Assembly: GCA_025174535.1 (NCBI GenBank)
Contig: JALBUN010000023.1
Location: 930,001 to 994,000 of the forward strand
From: Cantharellus purpuraceus
Taxonomy: Eukaryota; Basidiomycota; Agaricomycetes; Cantharellales; Hydnaceae
Direction: 5' to 3'
Length of the DNA: 64,000 nucleotides
Within the stretch, counting starts at the first letter, position 1; each line of letters starts with the position of its first letter. Made by a program: the position numbers and the translations under genes. Below, one piece after another: positions 21,739-32,756 of this stretch. The notes under the pieces were generated by a model. That model saw nothing but the letters and a program-made list of their open reading frames with translations. It searched no databases and had not been told where the DNA came from.

Positions 21739-22461
21739 TCATTCCATTTGTCCATCTCCTTCAGGATGGTATCTGGAGGTGAAATGAAGCTTCATATCAA
21801 GAGCCTTTCCTAATGTGTGGAAGAAGGAGGACACAAACTCTGAGCCCTGATTGGATGTGACATGTGATGGGACTCTGTGTTTAGAGAATATGTGGAGAAC
21901 GAACAACTTAGCTAGTGAGGCAGAGGTGATGGTGTCATGCATTGGAATGAATAGTGACTGTTTAGTGAACCTGTTGACAATCACAAGTATGGTGTCATAT
22001 CTGAGCAATGGGGGGAGCTTCTCTATGAAATCCATGGAGATGGAGTTCCATGGTTGCTCTGGAACTGGAAGTTGCTTAAGCATTCCGTAGGGTTTGTGCC
22101 TTTGCAATTTTGAGTGCATACATGTGGTACAAGAGTTACAGTAGTGTTGAATGTATTCCTGCATTTTTGGCCATATGTAGTCTTGTTGGATTAACCCTTG
22201 TGTGTGATTTTGCCCAAAATGGCTGGACATGGCAAAGGTGACCTTCACCTGATCAGATGTGAACGTGTCAAGGCAGTCATGGAAATTCAACTGGCATTGC
22301 ATCAAGAATGGTTGGAGCTTGTGCAGATCAGAGCTGTCAAATGGGTCAGGTTCCCAAACCTTGGTCCAGGACTTAGGAGCTTGTGGGGGTATGGATGCTG
22401 CTGGCGAGCAGGGAGATGGCTTGTGCCAGATTTGGGGAGGGTGGAGTATCATCCTCTTCAT
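21739..22461 (-). pseudogene. In-frame Gag-integrase fusion ORF (240 aa)
   Basis: The N-terminal third is Gag (APKSWTKVWEPDPFDSSDLH, LNFHDCLDTFTSDQVKVTFA). At about 22,225 it passes without a stop into integrase (SHFGQNHTQGL, the zinc-binding ...HYCNSCTTCMHSK, then WNSISMDFIEKLPPLLRYDT and VTSNQGSEFVSSFF). The deletion joins gag and integrase sites sharing TCC. The catalytic D and D positions of the DDE triad are visible. Protease, RT and RNase H are absent. The gag start further upstream is blocked by ATG-CCA-TGA at about 22,571. Confidence 0.8.
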
Positions 22462-22608
22462 TGACAGTCTCTATATGGCCTGTCAGTTCTTTGATGACCT
22501 CAGGGATGGTGTCGATGCTGGGAGCAGGCACCTTGACAGTTTGTGCATGTTCAGAATTGGTGGTGGATCATGGCATTGGTAGGAGTGAGTACAGCAGTTT
22601 GAATATAC

Positions 22609-23015
22609 TGTTACACACTAGGTCCAATTGGGGGTCGGAGCTTGGGTTGGAGTCAGAGCTGGGATTGGGGTGTGTCGGGGGTCAGAACGGACTTGGCTTC
22701 AGCTTATATGCTGCACCCTCACTAATACCTGTGTCTGAGATTTTGGAGATGGAGTACAACTTAGACAGTTCAGATTGGACTTAGGAGCTAGGTGTGATTT
22801 GATATTTGAACTGGGAAATGAGGTCCCCAGTTGGGCAACTTAAATACATATTTGAAATCTAATAATAATTACTCTGGTGATGGGTCTCTGAGGCTGATGG
22901 CCTTACATGAATATGCCTGAGTCCAATGGGGACAGATGTCTGGGTTCCTATGGTGATGCTGATGCATCAATTGGAACCAGAGGCAGATGAGTGAGATTGA
23001 TGGTAACAATCAGAC
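22609..23015 (-). repeat. LTR-A, 5' LTR of Gyp-1 copy 2, truncated
   Basis: The inner end TGTTACACACTAGGTCC is intact and next to the gag leader. The outer end stops within the ACAATCAGAC segment, about 100 bp short, where a short filler leads into LTR-D. Confidence 0.8.
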
Positions 23016-23025
23016 TGTTAATGGT

Positions 23026-23259
23026 TGTCTTAGTTCACACCATTGCGTGGGACTCAACCAAGTGTATTGGTTGGGTGATGTGTTGTACAGTGTGGTAGTT
23101 ACTAAGTTCTGTTTTTACTATAAGTGGACCCACATGTGTCCTGGGTCCACTGGCTTACATAATAACTATATATATAAGAGGACAGCATTCCTTAAGGGAA
23201 TGCTGCATATATTAATTATACTTATATGTTATAGTAAGTAAGTACCCTGGGTACTTACA
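23026..23259 (-). repeat. LTR-D, 3' LTR of Gyp-2 copy on the minus strand
   Basis: A 234-bp match to LTR-D in reverse, from TGTCTTAGTTCAC to GGGTACTTACA, followed by the pyrimidine complement of the polypurine tract (CCCTCCCCTTTTT). Confidence 0.82.
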
Positions 23260-23424
23260 CCCTCCCCTTTTTGAATGAGACACAATCTCATCCAGTACTT
23301 TTTAATCATACAGCTCCTTATGAAGCTGTTCCAACAAGTCAGTGTCCATATGGTCATCTTGTTCATATGGCTCTGGAGGGGGACAGCTCTCAGTCATCCC
23401 CAATGTGGTTGCAGTATCCTCATC

Positions 23425-24190
23425 TGTTGTTCCAGCTGCCGGACGTCTAGCTGCCAGACTTCTGGGGAGAAGGGAGAGGAGAGGGGGATTACAGGGAACA
23501 GGGGAGGAACAGGAGCATATAGGAGGCTCAGGAGGTTTTGAGGGACGAAGGGGGTAAAGGAGGACGGTTACAGGAATGGAATAGGGAACAGGAGAAGCCC
23601 CTGTGAGTTCCAGAACTTCCTGGACATTATTTTCGCTTTTATTTTCATCATTTCATCATCATGGACACTTCCCCCCATCATCATCTCATCATCCATCTCA
23701 TCATTGACTCAGGACATTTACGAATGACTTCACTCATTCATAGGACTTAGTATCATATATAAACCACATCTGTAATGCACTTGAATCGATAGAGTAATTA
23801 TCTCTCACTTATTCTGTCTGTGTGTCTGAATCTATTCGTATCTGGAATATCTCCAGAAGGAACGCGTATTTCTATTAGATTTTGCATATTCTATTTGAAT
23901 ATTGCATATCCCACTCGAATCTCGAATTACGAAGCCATACAATCACTGGCTACTCTTTTATTAAGCATTTACTCTCGTTCGAGTCATCTGCTCCTCATCC
24001 CTGCTTAAATTGTCGATATCTAGACGAAGATCACACCAAATCCCATCAAACTTCGTAGGAAGATACTACTCAAGTATATCTTCAATTTGACTACGCATAC
24101 ATCGTGTTCCCACCACTGCTCCACTTTCTATTCGACTTCTGCTCGTCACTACACCCCAGCAAAGCAATTATTTACATTATTCAAATAACA
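23425..24190 (+). repeat. LTR-E solo insertion (TSD TCATC)
   Basis: A 766-bp LTR (TGTTGTTCCAGC to TTCAAATAACA) in the ORF3 gene, with perfect TCATC duplications at 23,420-23,424 and 24,191-24,195. Removal restores CCTCATCCACTTG as seen at 2,854-2,880 in reverse. Confidence 0.93.
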
Positions 24191-25987
24191 TCATCCACTT
24201 GAATGGATGAGGAGGATGCAATTGCTACTGCAGCATCCCAATCAAGCCCACAATTAAGTTGATTGTGACCTAAACACTCAGCAAGAGAGCAGCTTTATGA
24301 GCAGCTTGGGAGACTCCCTGAGACTCCTGCTTTTGCTTACCACCCCTGGCAGGCTGGTTAAATGCTGCTCCAGAGGTGATGCGTTTAGCAAACTCCTCTA
24401 ATATAGCAGTGTGATCAGGGGTGATGCCTCCCAATCATCCAAACCAGAGTGCAAGCTCTAGTTCAGTATGTTCTTTGGGGGAGCAATTCCCCCAATCATA
24501 CACTCCAGTGACTGAAGTGCAAAATGTGTCACCAAGAGTTGGTGAGAACTTTTGACCACTGGTCAATAATCCCCAGTGGCCAGGATTCTGGAACATAGTC
24601 CAGAGGTTCTTCTTAAACACAGAAGAACCCTTCTTGGGAGTGGCCTTTTGCAGCCATATCCATACGTCCACATTGGACAAGTTCATAGTACCATCCAACT
24701 CCTGTTGGATGGCCAGGGGGACCCCATTAGGGTTTACTTGCCACCCCTGTATGAGGGCAAGTGTGTCTACCGGTGTGGTCAGTAGAGTGACGATAAGACT
24801 CACATTATCAGTGCAAGCCAGTAGAGTCATTCTCTTGATGACTCTGTGCATTGGTACAGTCCGTTCCACGAACGGTGTGGCCAATGCCTTTTTATGGAGC
24901 GATATGAACTCTGGAGTGTCCATATCACAGATGTCAAACCAGTCTGCCCTGATAGGGGCAGACTTGCTCAGAGGTTGCAGCAGGTGGCCAGTGACTGCTC
25001 TGGGAGGGTCAGCTGCAGTCATGAACCATGGTGCCCATTTGGGGAATGATTTCCCCACATTGGCATGCTTGAGAGCATGCCCAAAATCATCCCAGTGTTT
25101 GCAATAATTTGTACACTGGGCTTCCTCCAGTGTCTTCAATGCTGGGTCTTTTAAGGTACAGCTGGTGTCACCAGCCATATATTCCTTTTGAAGCTGATCA
25201 ATCTCGGCTTTGATTTGGGATAGGGCAAACTCTTTGAGTTTGCCCAGTTGCTTAGCACCCTTGGGGATGCTAGCCAGGAGGAGACCATGATTGTGGTTGT
25301 ATCCTTCCCAGATTGGGTCAGTGTCATCCCAATCTTGACCCTCAAACTCTCGAGGGTCAACCCAAGGCAATTTGCTCAGGAGAGCGTCCTCTTTGGTGAG
25401 ATCGATTGTTTCCCATGATGATGAAGCCATGGGCTGTGACAGCATAATGGCAGGCAATGATTTGCCTGCCATGGCATGTGATAGTGATGCTACTGGGACC
25501 AAGTGCACCGTCATGAGCTTGGTCTTGAATGTAGGAGGTGCTCTATCAGCAGCCTCCTTCAGTGTTTTTAACTCATCTCTGAGATGAGTTACTTCAGACT
25601 TCTCATTGTTGAGAAGTCCTTTGAGTTCTTGGACCTGCACAAACAGGTCTGAGTTATCCTTGTACATCTTATTGTAGTCTTCACAACAAGGTGTCGCAAC
25701 ATCATCTTCGATGTCATGTATAAGTCGCGGCCACACAACCCTTAATGCTCTTTCCACCAAAGTGGTGGAAAGATATAGTTGGCCTCCATTTTTGGCCTCA
25801 ATTAAGTGTGACACATATGTGTTGCACTTGTTGCACCTGTGAGGGTGATGGATTGCAGCACCACCATGCCATCCACCAATTTTCCAGGTCATCTCATCTT
25901 GATGACCTCTGATCATATCTGCAGCACTTGTTGCCAGTGCCGCCACTGTGAAAGTTTGTTCAACTTCCATTGGATGCTTGTCCTGAG

Positions 25988-26698
25988 TGTTGAAAATTTC
26001 GCCTTGCTGGGGAGGTGTAGAGAGTAGATTTTGAATAATGACAGAGGGAGTGATGGGAACTGAGTGTATGCTTAGTCTAATTGAAGATATATCTTGGGAG
26101 TATCCTCGTACGAAATTTGATGAGATTTGGTGTAGTCCTCGTCTAGATATTGACAATTTGAGCAGGGATCAGGAGCAGATGACTCGAACGAGAGTAAATG
26201 CTTAATAGAAAATCAACCAGTGGATCTTAGGCTTCGCAAACTGGGATTCGAATAGATGTTGCAATACTTTGGAAGAGTATGCAAAGGCTTGAAGAAATTC
26301 AAGTTTGTTCTGGAGTTATTCCAGAAACAAGTAGTTCAGACACAGTCAACAAAAAACAAGTGAGAGTAAATTCTCTGGTCCATTTCATATCTAGCTAAGC
26401 ATGTTTTATACAAGATATGTGTCTTTAGAACATGTGATAAAAGTCCTGAATCATTTGAAACATGGGAAAGAAACCTGTGATAAAAACGAAATGGGGGTAG
26501 AGCCAATAGGGGGAAAATAACGAAATAAAATATAAAAGAAATATAGGAGAATGATCTGATGGGTGTGGAGCTTACAGGGGCTTCTCCTCTTCCCTCCTAA
26601 CCATTTCCCCTCGCTTTCCTACCTCCCCCTCAACCTCCTGAGCCTCCTATGTGCTCCTGTTCCCCCTCTCTCCTAACCCCTTTCTCCCATAATCAACA
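25988..26698 (-). repeat. LTR-E' (diverged LTR-E) solo insertion (TSD CTGAG)
   Basis: A 711-bp LTR (TGTTGAAAATTTCG to CATAATCAACA) with perfect CTGAG duplications at 25,983-25,987 and 26,699-26,703. It resembles LTR-E in reverse, but with many substitutions. The ORF3 frame happens to stay open for 57 codons into this LTR, which creates an artificial N-terminus (MSISRRGLHQISS). Confidence 0.92.
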
Positions 26699-27214
26699 CT
26701 GAGCATCCATCATGTTGGGGTATATGAAGTTCTAAACTACTTTAGTAGTTCAAAGGTATTTCAAATGTTCTAATGAATGTACTTATATTTCACATTTTTG
26801 TGTATTTGAGCCCACAAGTATACACAATGGGTCAGTTGCTGATATAATATGTCATGTGACCTCAAAAAGCACTTGCGCATGAGCGAACGATGCGCATATT
26901 ACATAAGCAGCAGAGTTCATGCACTTCAGCCAAAAGCTGCCACAGAAGGTTCTGACACCTTCCTGGACCTTCCACAAGGTTCTCTGGCCTTCTCTTTCCT
27001 TCTAGGGGCTTCCCTAAGCCTCAGGAATATTCTCTAATTAGTTACATAAGCTTGATAGCCCATGTATATAAAAAGGGCTGCAACAGCAGTGCAATAAAGA
27101 ATATCTTTTTACCACACACACACACAGCAGTGTCTACTCAAGCATTGAGTAATCATCACATAAGCAGCACACTTATATCAGCTACTCTTAAGGTATATTA
27201 GCTTTGATTGACTC

Positions 27215-27976
27215 TGTTATTTGAATAATGTAAATAATTGCTTTGCTGGGGTGTAGTGACGAGCAGAAGTTGAATAGAAAGTGGAGCAGTGGTGGGAACA
27301 CGATGTATGCGCAGTCGAATTTGAGATATGTCTTGGGAGTATCCTCGTATGAAGTTTTATGGGATTTGGTGTAGTCTTCGTCTAGATATTGACAATTTGA
27401 GCAGGGATGAGGAGCAGATGACTTGAACAAGAGTAAATGCTTAATAGAAAAATAGCCAGTGATTGTATGGCTTCGTAATTCGATATTAAAGTTGGATATG
27501 CAATATTCTAATAGAATATGCAAAATCTTGTAGAAATACGCGTTCGTTCTGGAGATATTCCAGATACGAATAGATTCAGACAGACAGAATAAGTGAGAGA
27601 TAATTGCTCTATCAATTCAAGTGCATTACAGATGTGATTTATATATGATACTAAGTCCTATGAATGAGTGAAGTCATTCGTAAATGTCCTGAGTCAATGA
27701 TGGGATGGATGATGAGATGATGATGGGGGGAAGTGTCCATGATGATGAAATGATGAAAATAAAAGCGAAAATAATGTCCAGGAAGTTCTGGAACTCACAG
27801 GGGCTTTTCCTGTTCCCTATTCCATTCCTGTAACCATCCTCCTTTACCCCCTTTGTCCCTCAAAACCTCCTGAGTCTCCTATATGCTCCTGTTCCTCCCC
27901 TGTTCCCTGTAATCCCCCTCTCCTCTCCCTTCTCCCCAGAAGTCTGGCAGCTAGACGTCCAGCAGCTGGAACAACA
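27215..27976 (-). repeat. LTR-E solo insertion (TSD GACTC)
   Basis: A 762-bp LTR-E in reverse (TGTTATTTGAATAATG to GGAACAACA) inside LTR-F, with perfect GACTC duplications at 27,210-27,214 and 27,977-27,981. Confidence 0.93.
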
Positions 27977-28132
27977 GACTCTTGGAGAAGCCAGAAGCTA
28001 TTATATTACAAGTGCAGCAGGCTCTAATATTAATCAAACTCAGAGAAGAGATTAATACAGAGTAACTGATTAGTAATTAACACACTACAAGCCCACTTGG
28101 AGCAGTAACTTGAAGTGTATTAATTGTTATTC

Positions 28133-28350
28133 ATTGATCAAGAACCTTACATGTGTAATTGAGACTCTGAGGTTAGTCAAATTATCACATATCAGGCAAT
28201 TGGTTATAATCAAGAACCTTGCACATTTAATTGAGACTCTGAGGTTAGTCAGGTTAATACGTACTAGCCTATTGGTTGGTCAAGTATACTGCATGTTTAA
28301 TTGAGACTCTGAGGTTAGTCAAATTAATATGTACTTTGCTATTGATCGGT
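28133..28350 (+). repeat. Tandem repeat of about 60-70 bp inside LTR-F, three units
   Basis: The core TAATTGAGACTCTGAGGTTA recurs three times (about 28,156, 28,229 and 28,301), each followed by GTCAA/GTCAGG and an AT-rich spacer. Such repeats are common in LTR U3/R regions. Confidence 0.85.
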
Positions 28351-28655
28351 TGGTTCAATTGTGGGCATTTCAATAAATCAACACCACAGTCTATTAACCC
28401 ACCTCTTTGAGATGAGATTAATATCCCTTGACTGTTGATTCTATCATGGATAAGACACGTACAGTGAATACGCTTGTTCAGAAGGAAATGTTCAAGTGCG
28501 TATCTATCTTTTTACGTTGAAGGGATTATTGTTGGCTTTAATCCACTCAACCTGCGGTCCTAAGGCACTAGGTTACTTCCCCCTTTGAAGTATCTGAACC
28601 CTTGAACACCTGTCAATCTTGACTTTACATTGCATCAGAAGTAAAGTGTGAACTA

Positions 28656-29419
28656 TGTTGTTCCAGCTGCCAGACATCTAGCTGCCGGACTTCTGGGGAG
28701 AAAGGAGAGGAGAGGGGGATTAGAGGGGACAGGGGAGGAACAGGAGCATATAGGAGGCTCAGGAGGTTTGGAGGGGTGAAGGGGGTAAAGGAGGATGGTT
28801 ACAGGAATGGAATAGGGAACAGGAGAAGCCCCTGTGAGTTCCAGAACTTCCCAGACATTGTTTTGCTTTTATTTTCATCATTTCATCATCATGGACACTT
28901 CCCCCCATCATCATCTCATCATCCATCCCATCATTCACTCAGGACATTCACGAATGACTTCATTCATTCATAGGACTTAGTATCATATATAAATCATGTC
29001 TGTAATGCACTTGAAAATATAGAGTAATTATCTCTCACCTATTCTGTCTGTGTATCTGAATCTATTCATATCTGGAATAACTCCAGAAAGAACGCGTATT
29101 TCTATTAGCTTTTGCATATTCTATTAGAATATTGCATATTCCACTCAAATCTCAAATCATGAAGCCATACAATCACTGGCTATGTTTTTATTAAGCATTT
29201 ACTTCAAATCAAATCACCTACTCCTGCTACCTGCTGAATTAGCTTGTATCCAGATGAGGACTTATCCAAATCACTCCAAACTTCACACAGAGATACTATT
29301 CAAGCTTTTCTCTCACACAACTGTGCATACATTGTGTTCCCATCACTGCTCCATTTTCTATTCGACTTCTGCTCATCACTACACCCCAGCAAGATGATTA
29401 TTCACAACATTTAATAACA
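28656..29419 (+). repeat. LTR-E solo insertion (TSD AACTA)
   Basis: A 764-bp LTR-E (TGTTGTTCCAGC to TTTAATAACA) inside LTR-F, with perfect AACTA duplications at 28,651-28,655 and 29,420-29,424. Confidence 0.93.
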
Positions 29420-29657
29420 AACTACACATGGCAAGCATAAAAATCTCTATTGCTTCACTTCCTGTGGCAACATTGATTGTGTTTGTTCACTGGAGTATAA
29501 TTTCTTAATTGGGTTTTCTGTTAAAATAGTTTCAAGCTTATTGCTAGCCTTGAAAGGTCATACATCCTTGGGCTAAACTTAGATTGTGATTAACACCACA
29601 GTTTAGGTTGAAGTTCACAGTTCCAAAACACATCATCTCCCTTCTGAGAGATGATAT

Positions 29658-30151
29658 TTTGATGGAGGGGGGTTGTGGTGGTTCGAAGAATCACCACTAG
29701 CCTTTTATGGCTGAGCTTGAAAAATTTTTATTGAGAATTTTTCCAGTGACTATGTCACATGGGTGTAACACAATTAATTATCGCTTACCCCTTTCATGCT
29801 ACTATGAGTAACACCATAGTAAACTACTCCCTATGGGAGCAGTTTTTTCTACCATTGAGCTGCCTGTTGTTATGGTAGCTCCATCCTTATCTAGGAACTA
29901 CCATTTAATTGAGGTAGTTCCTCCTCCCCTTGTTGAGCTACCATCATTGATGGTAGCTCTTTGTTGCATCCTGCTAGGAGCAATTCTTATTCTTGGTAGC
30001 TCCACTTCTCCCCCTTGAGCTCCATAAGATCTTTGGGGCTCCGTCTCTCTGAGAACTACCATCTATGAGATAGTTCTCATGCTCAAGTCACCCCTCGAAG
30101 TTCTAAATAATCGTCTAGAGATTCTAGGTCCTTATACGATGTGTAAGGTTC
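29658..30151 (-). pseudogene. Gyp-2 pol 3' end and pol-ORF3 spacer
   Basis: On the minus strand the right edge encodes the very end of the chromodomain region (matching EPYTSCKNLEALDDYLEL at 62,840). It is followed by the hairpin-rich spacer, which includes a perfect 12-bp inverted repeat with a single-base loop at 29,935-29,959 (GAGCTACCATCA arms). LTR-C interrupts pol at 30,152. Confidence 0.75.
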
Positions 30152-32089
30152 TGTTTTGGAACCCACAAAATTATGGTGTTAGGGCAAACTCTAAATCACC
30201 ACAATTCTGTGAATGAACAGCTGAGAAGAATATCAAATCCTACTGCAGCACAACTCCAGAAACGATTTAATGTTTGTACTTTGGTTACAATCCGTTGTAA
30301 TGGTCAATGCAGATGATATGCAGGAAGGTAATATGTTTCTTAGCAGTAGGGAATGAATAAGACTTCCAGAGTCTAGAGTTTATGGATGCTTAGGGGTCCA
30401 GATATTCCAAAAAGAGGGGAATGCACTTAGAGGCTAGAGGAAGTAGGTGGATGAATCTGACCATCCAACCAGTGACACTCTGAAGCAGGTAACAGCAATG
30501 TGTGAAGTAGTCTATGTATGGGAACTGGTTTTCCCTTAAAAGATCTTGTTTAAAGTCCCAAAACTGTACAATTCCGCTTGATGGCCTTAAAATATCAGCA
30601 TATATCTGCTGCTTTCTCTTGATTCAGGGCCATTCAAATATTCTCTATTTTTTCATATTTTTTTGGGAATTTTCCATGCAGAAATGAGTCTACAAACTTA
30701 TTGTTCTGCTGGGCGAAGTTTTGGGGACCCACATGGACCCACAAACCTTCGCAGATGTCAGCAGCCTCAAAGTCAGCCGGAGTCACCCGGACAACTGACT
30801 CATTTTCGATCACATGACTCATTTCAATCTCCGACTCAATCTGGTCACCACTGCCAGTAAATCCTCAATATCTTCGCAACCACTGCACCTCCTGACTCCA
30901 TTTTCAGTGGAGAGTTCAATAGAAGCCATGCCTACCCATAGCTGTGCTAATCAGCCTGGGAAACGAAGTATTGACCGAGTTATTTGAGTAATGGTGACTC
31001 CTGCCATGACTCATGCTATGACTCCTTCCATGACTCATACCATGACTCCTGTGATTACTCATACTATGACTCCTGCTCTGAGTCACACTATGACTCCATC
31101 CATGATTCATGCCATGAGTCAGAGCAAATCTAAGCAGCTCATTGGCTAGGAAACTTCCATCCCCTTCTCACATATTCCACTAGCTTCCAGTAGTTTCCAT
31201 CTATTAATAGGTAGAAGTTTCCAGTAGTATTAGTCAGCTCCTGTAAATACAATATAAAAGGAGCCCATTCTGCCTCTGAATAAATAACCATTTCTACCCC
31301 ATCATTTGCACATCAGTGTGACTAGAGTGACATACAGTGTCATCCTCTATATCTCAGTAACTGTTGATTGTCCAGTTCAAGGGTCGCTTACAGTTGTGTA
31401 ACTGTATTCGATTGCACTCGAAGTAGTGATTGTCCTGCTTTGGGTGTGAGTGTAGTATCTACCTCGCGTGACTACGAATCTACAGGGTGAGATTGTCTGT
31501 CGATAGTCCTGCCATTAGTGCTCTTGTTTAAGTTACTAGTGTGTACTGCCTTTGCAGAGCATTAGAAGCTTGAACTCGTGTGAAGCAGTTGCTAGACTAC
31601 TTCACACATCGCTGTTACCCGCTTCAGAGTGTCACTGGTTGGACGGTCGGATTCATCCACCTACTTCCTCTAGCCTCTAAGTGCATTCCCCTCTTTTTGG
31701 AATATCTGGACCCCTAAGTGTCCGTGAACTCTAGACTCTGGAAGTCTTATTCATTCCCTACTGCTAAGAAACGTATTACCTTCCTGCATATCATCTGCAT
31801 TGACCATTACAACGGATTGTAACCAAAGTACAAACATTAAATCGTTTCTGGAGTTGTGCTGCAGTAGGATTTGATATTCTTCTCAGCTGTTCATTCACGG
31901 AATTGTGGTGATTTAGAGTTTGCCCTAACACCATAATTTTGCGGGTTCCAAAACAGTCTAGCAACTGCTTCACATGAGTTCAAGATCCTAATGCTCTGCT
32001 AAGGCAGTACACACTAGTAACTTAAACAAAGAGCACTAATGGCAGGACTATCAACAGACAATCTCACCCTGTAGATTTGTAGTCATGTA
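30152..32089 (-). repeat. LTR-C in reverse, split by a second LTR-C
   Basis: The outer copy occupies 30,152-30,514 and 31,956-32,089. It starts TGTTTTGGAACCC and is truncated at its far end by LTR-A. The duplicated GTCTA shows where the inner copy entered. Confidence 0.88.
30515..31955 (+). repeat. LTR-C variant nested in LTR-C (TSD GTCTA)
   Basis: A 1,441-bp LTR (TGTATGGGAACTGG to GGTTCCAAAACA) with GTCTA at 30,510-30,514 and 31,956-31,960. Its left third differs from the other LTR-C copies and carries a cluster of TGACTCA/TGAGTCA sites between 30,790 and 31,120. A TATAAAAGG box is near 31,253. Confidence 0.93.
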
Positions 32090-32614
32090 TTACACACTAG
32101 GTCCGATTGGGGGTCAGAGATTGGGTCAGAGTGACGGTTGGAGTTGGAGCAGGAATCAGGGTGTGTCGTGGAGGTTGGAACGGACTTGGCTTCAGCTTTT
32201 GTGCTGCACCCTCACTTATACCAGTGTCTGAGATTTTGGAGACAGAGTATGACTTGGATAGTTAGGATCAGACTAAGGAGCTAGGCGTGATTTGGTATTT
32301 GAACTGGGGAATCAAGTCCCCAGTTGGGCAACTTGAATACATATTTGAAATCTAATAATAATTACTCTGGTGATGGGTCTCTGAGGCCGATGGCCTTATG
32401 TGAATATGTCTGAGTCCAATGGGGATGGATGTCTGGGTTCCTATGGTGATGCTGATGCATCAATTGGAACTGGAGGTGGATGAGCGAAGTCAGTGGTGAC
32501 AATCAGACAGATAAATGGAGACAGGATGGTTTCCAAATGGAGTATAGATTTCATGTGTGTGGGGATCTGAGTGGATCGGATAGGGATCTGGGCATTAATG
32601 AATATAGTCATAAC
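32090..32614 (-). repeat. LTR-A, 3' LTR of Gyp-1 copy 1
   Basis: About 525 bp in reverse, ending AGTCATAACA and followed by the internal GTATCTCTCCATTTAAGG. The left end (TTACACACTAGGTCC) is fused to truncated LTR-C. Confidence 0.85.
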
Positions 32615-32717
32615 AGTATCTCTCCATTTAAGGCTGAGCCCCTGAGGCCTCATGTCCATGGACTGAATAGGTGAGACAGTTGGGTGCAGTTGGAGTTATA
32701 CTGGGGGTCTGAGGGCA

Positions 32718-32725
32718 TATAAAAG
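32718..32725 (+). promoter_or_regulatory. TATA box of the antisense gene, copy 1
   Basis: TATAAAAG lies 31 bp before the ATG at 32,757, the same spacing as in copy 2. Confidence 0.6.
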
Positions 32726-32756
32726 GAGGGGCATGTTTGAGGTCTTATCCTCAATG

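Larger units (their letters stand above)
17966..23015 (-). mobile_element. Gyp-1 copy 2, internally deleted chromovirus
   Basis: In element orientation: 5' LTR-A (22,609-23,015, truncated at its outer end), gag, a deletion that removes most of pol, integrase C-terminus with chromodomain (to 20,968), the opposite-strand gene (18,628-20,812) and the 3' LTR-A. It is about 5 kb against more than 7 kb for copy 1. It lacks protease, RT and RNase H, so it could move only with help from another copy. Confidence 0.85.
26713..29630 (+). repeat. LTR-F insertion (TSD CATCA), itself host to two LTR-E insertions
   Basis: The ends are TGTTGGGGTATATG and GTTCCAAAACA, with CATCA at 26,708-26,712 and 29,631-29,635. 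Net of the two LTR-E copies it is about 1,382 bp, close to LTR-C, with which it shares the TTCCAAAACA end. A TATATAAAAAG box at about 27,064 and AATAAAG at about 27,092 mark promoter and polyadenylation signals. The target is the first codons of ORF3. Confidence 0.88.
23285..29657 (-). pseudogene. Gyp-2 accessory gene (ORF3), broken by nested LTR insertions
   Basis: Exonic pieces in gene order are 29,657-29,631, 26,712-26,699, 25,987-24,191 and 23,424-23,285. Joining them across the target duplications gives an ORF of about 630 codons plus one TGA. The start codon is ATA here against ATG in the copy at 63,334. Visible features: a HPHRCNKC-containing CX2C near residue 70, a coiled coil (LFVQVQELKGLLNNEKSEVT), an acidic PREFEGQDWDDTDPIWEGYN stretch, and a helical C-terminal half (KWAPWFMTAADPPRAVTGHL; LALIQGWQVNPNGVPLAIQQ). 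A TGA precedes LGGITPDH, shared with the copy at 2,620. It lies between pol and the 3' LTR-D. I recognise no known domain. Confidence 0.75.

Noticed and set aside
24435..26156. A single intact 573-residue host gene
   Set aside because: Its first 57 codons lie in LTR-E' and the rest is the Gyp-2 accessory gene, with copies at 1,937 and 63,334.
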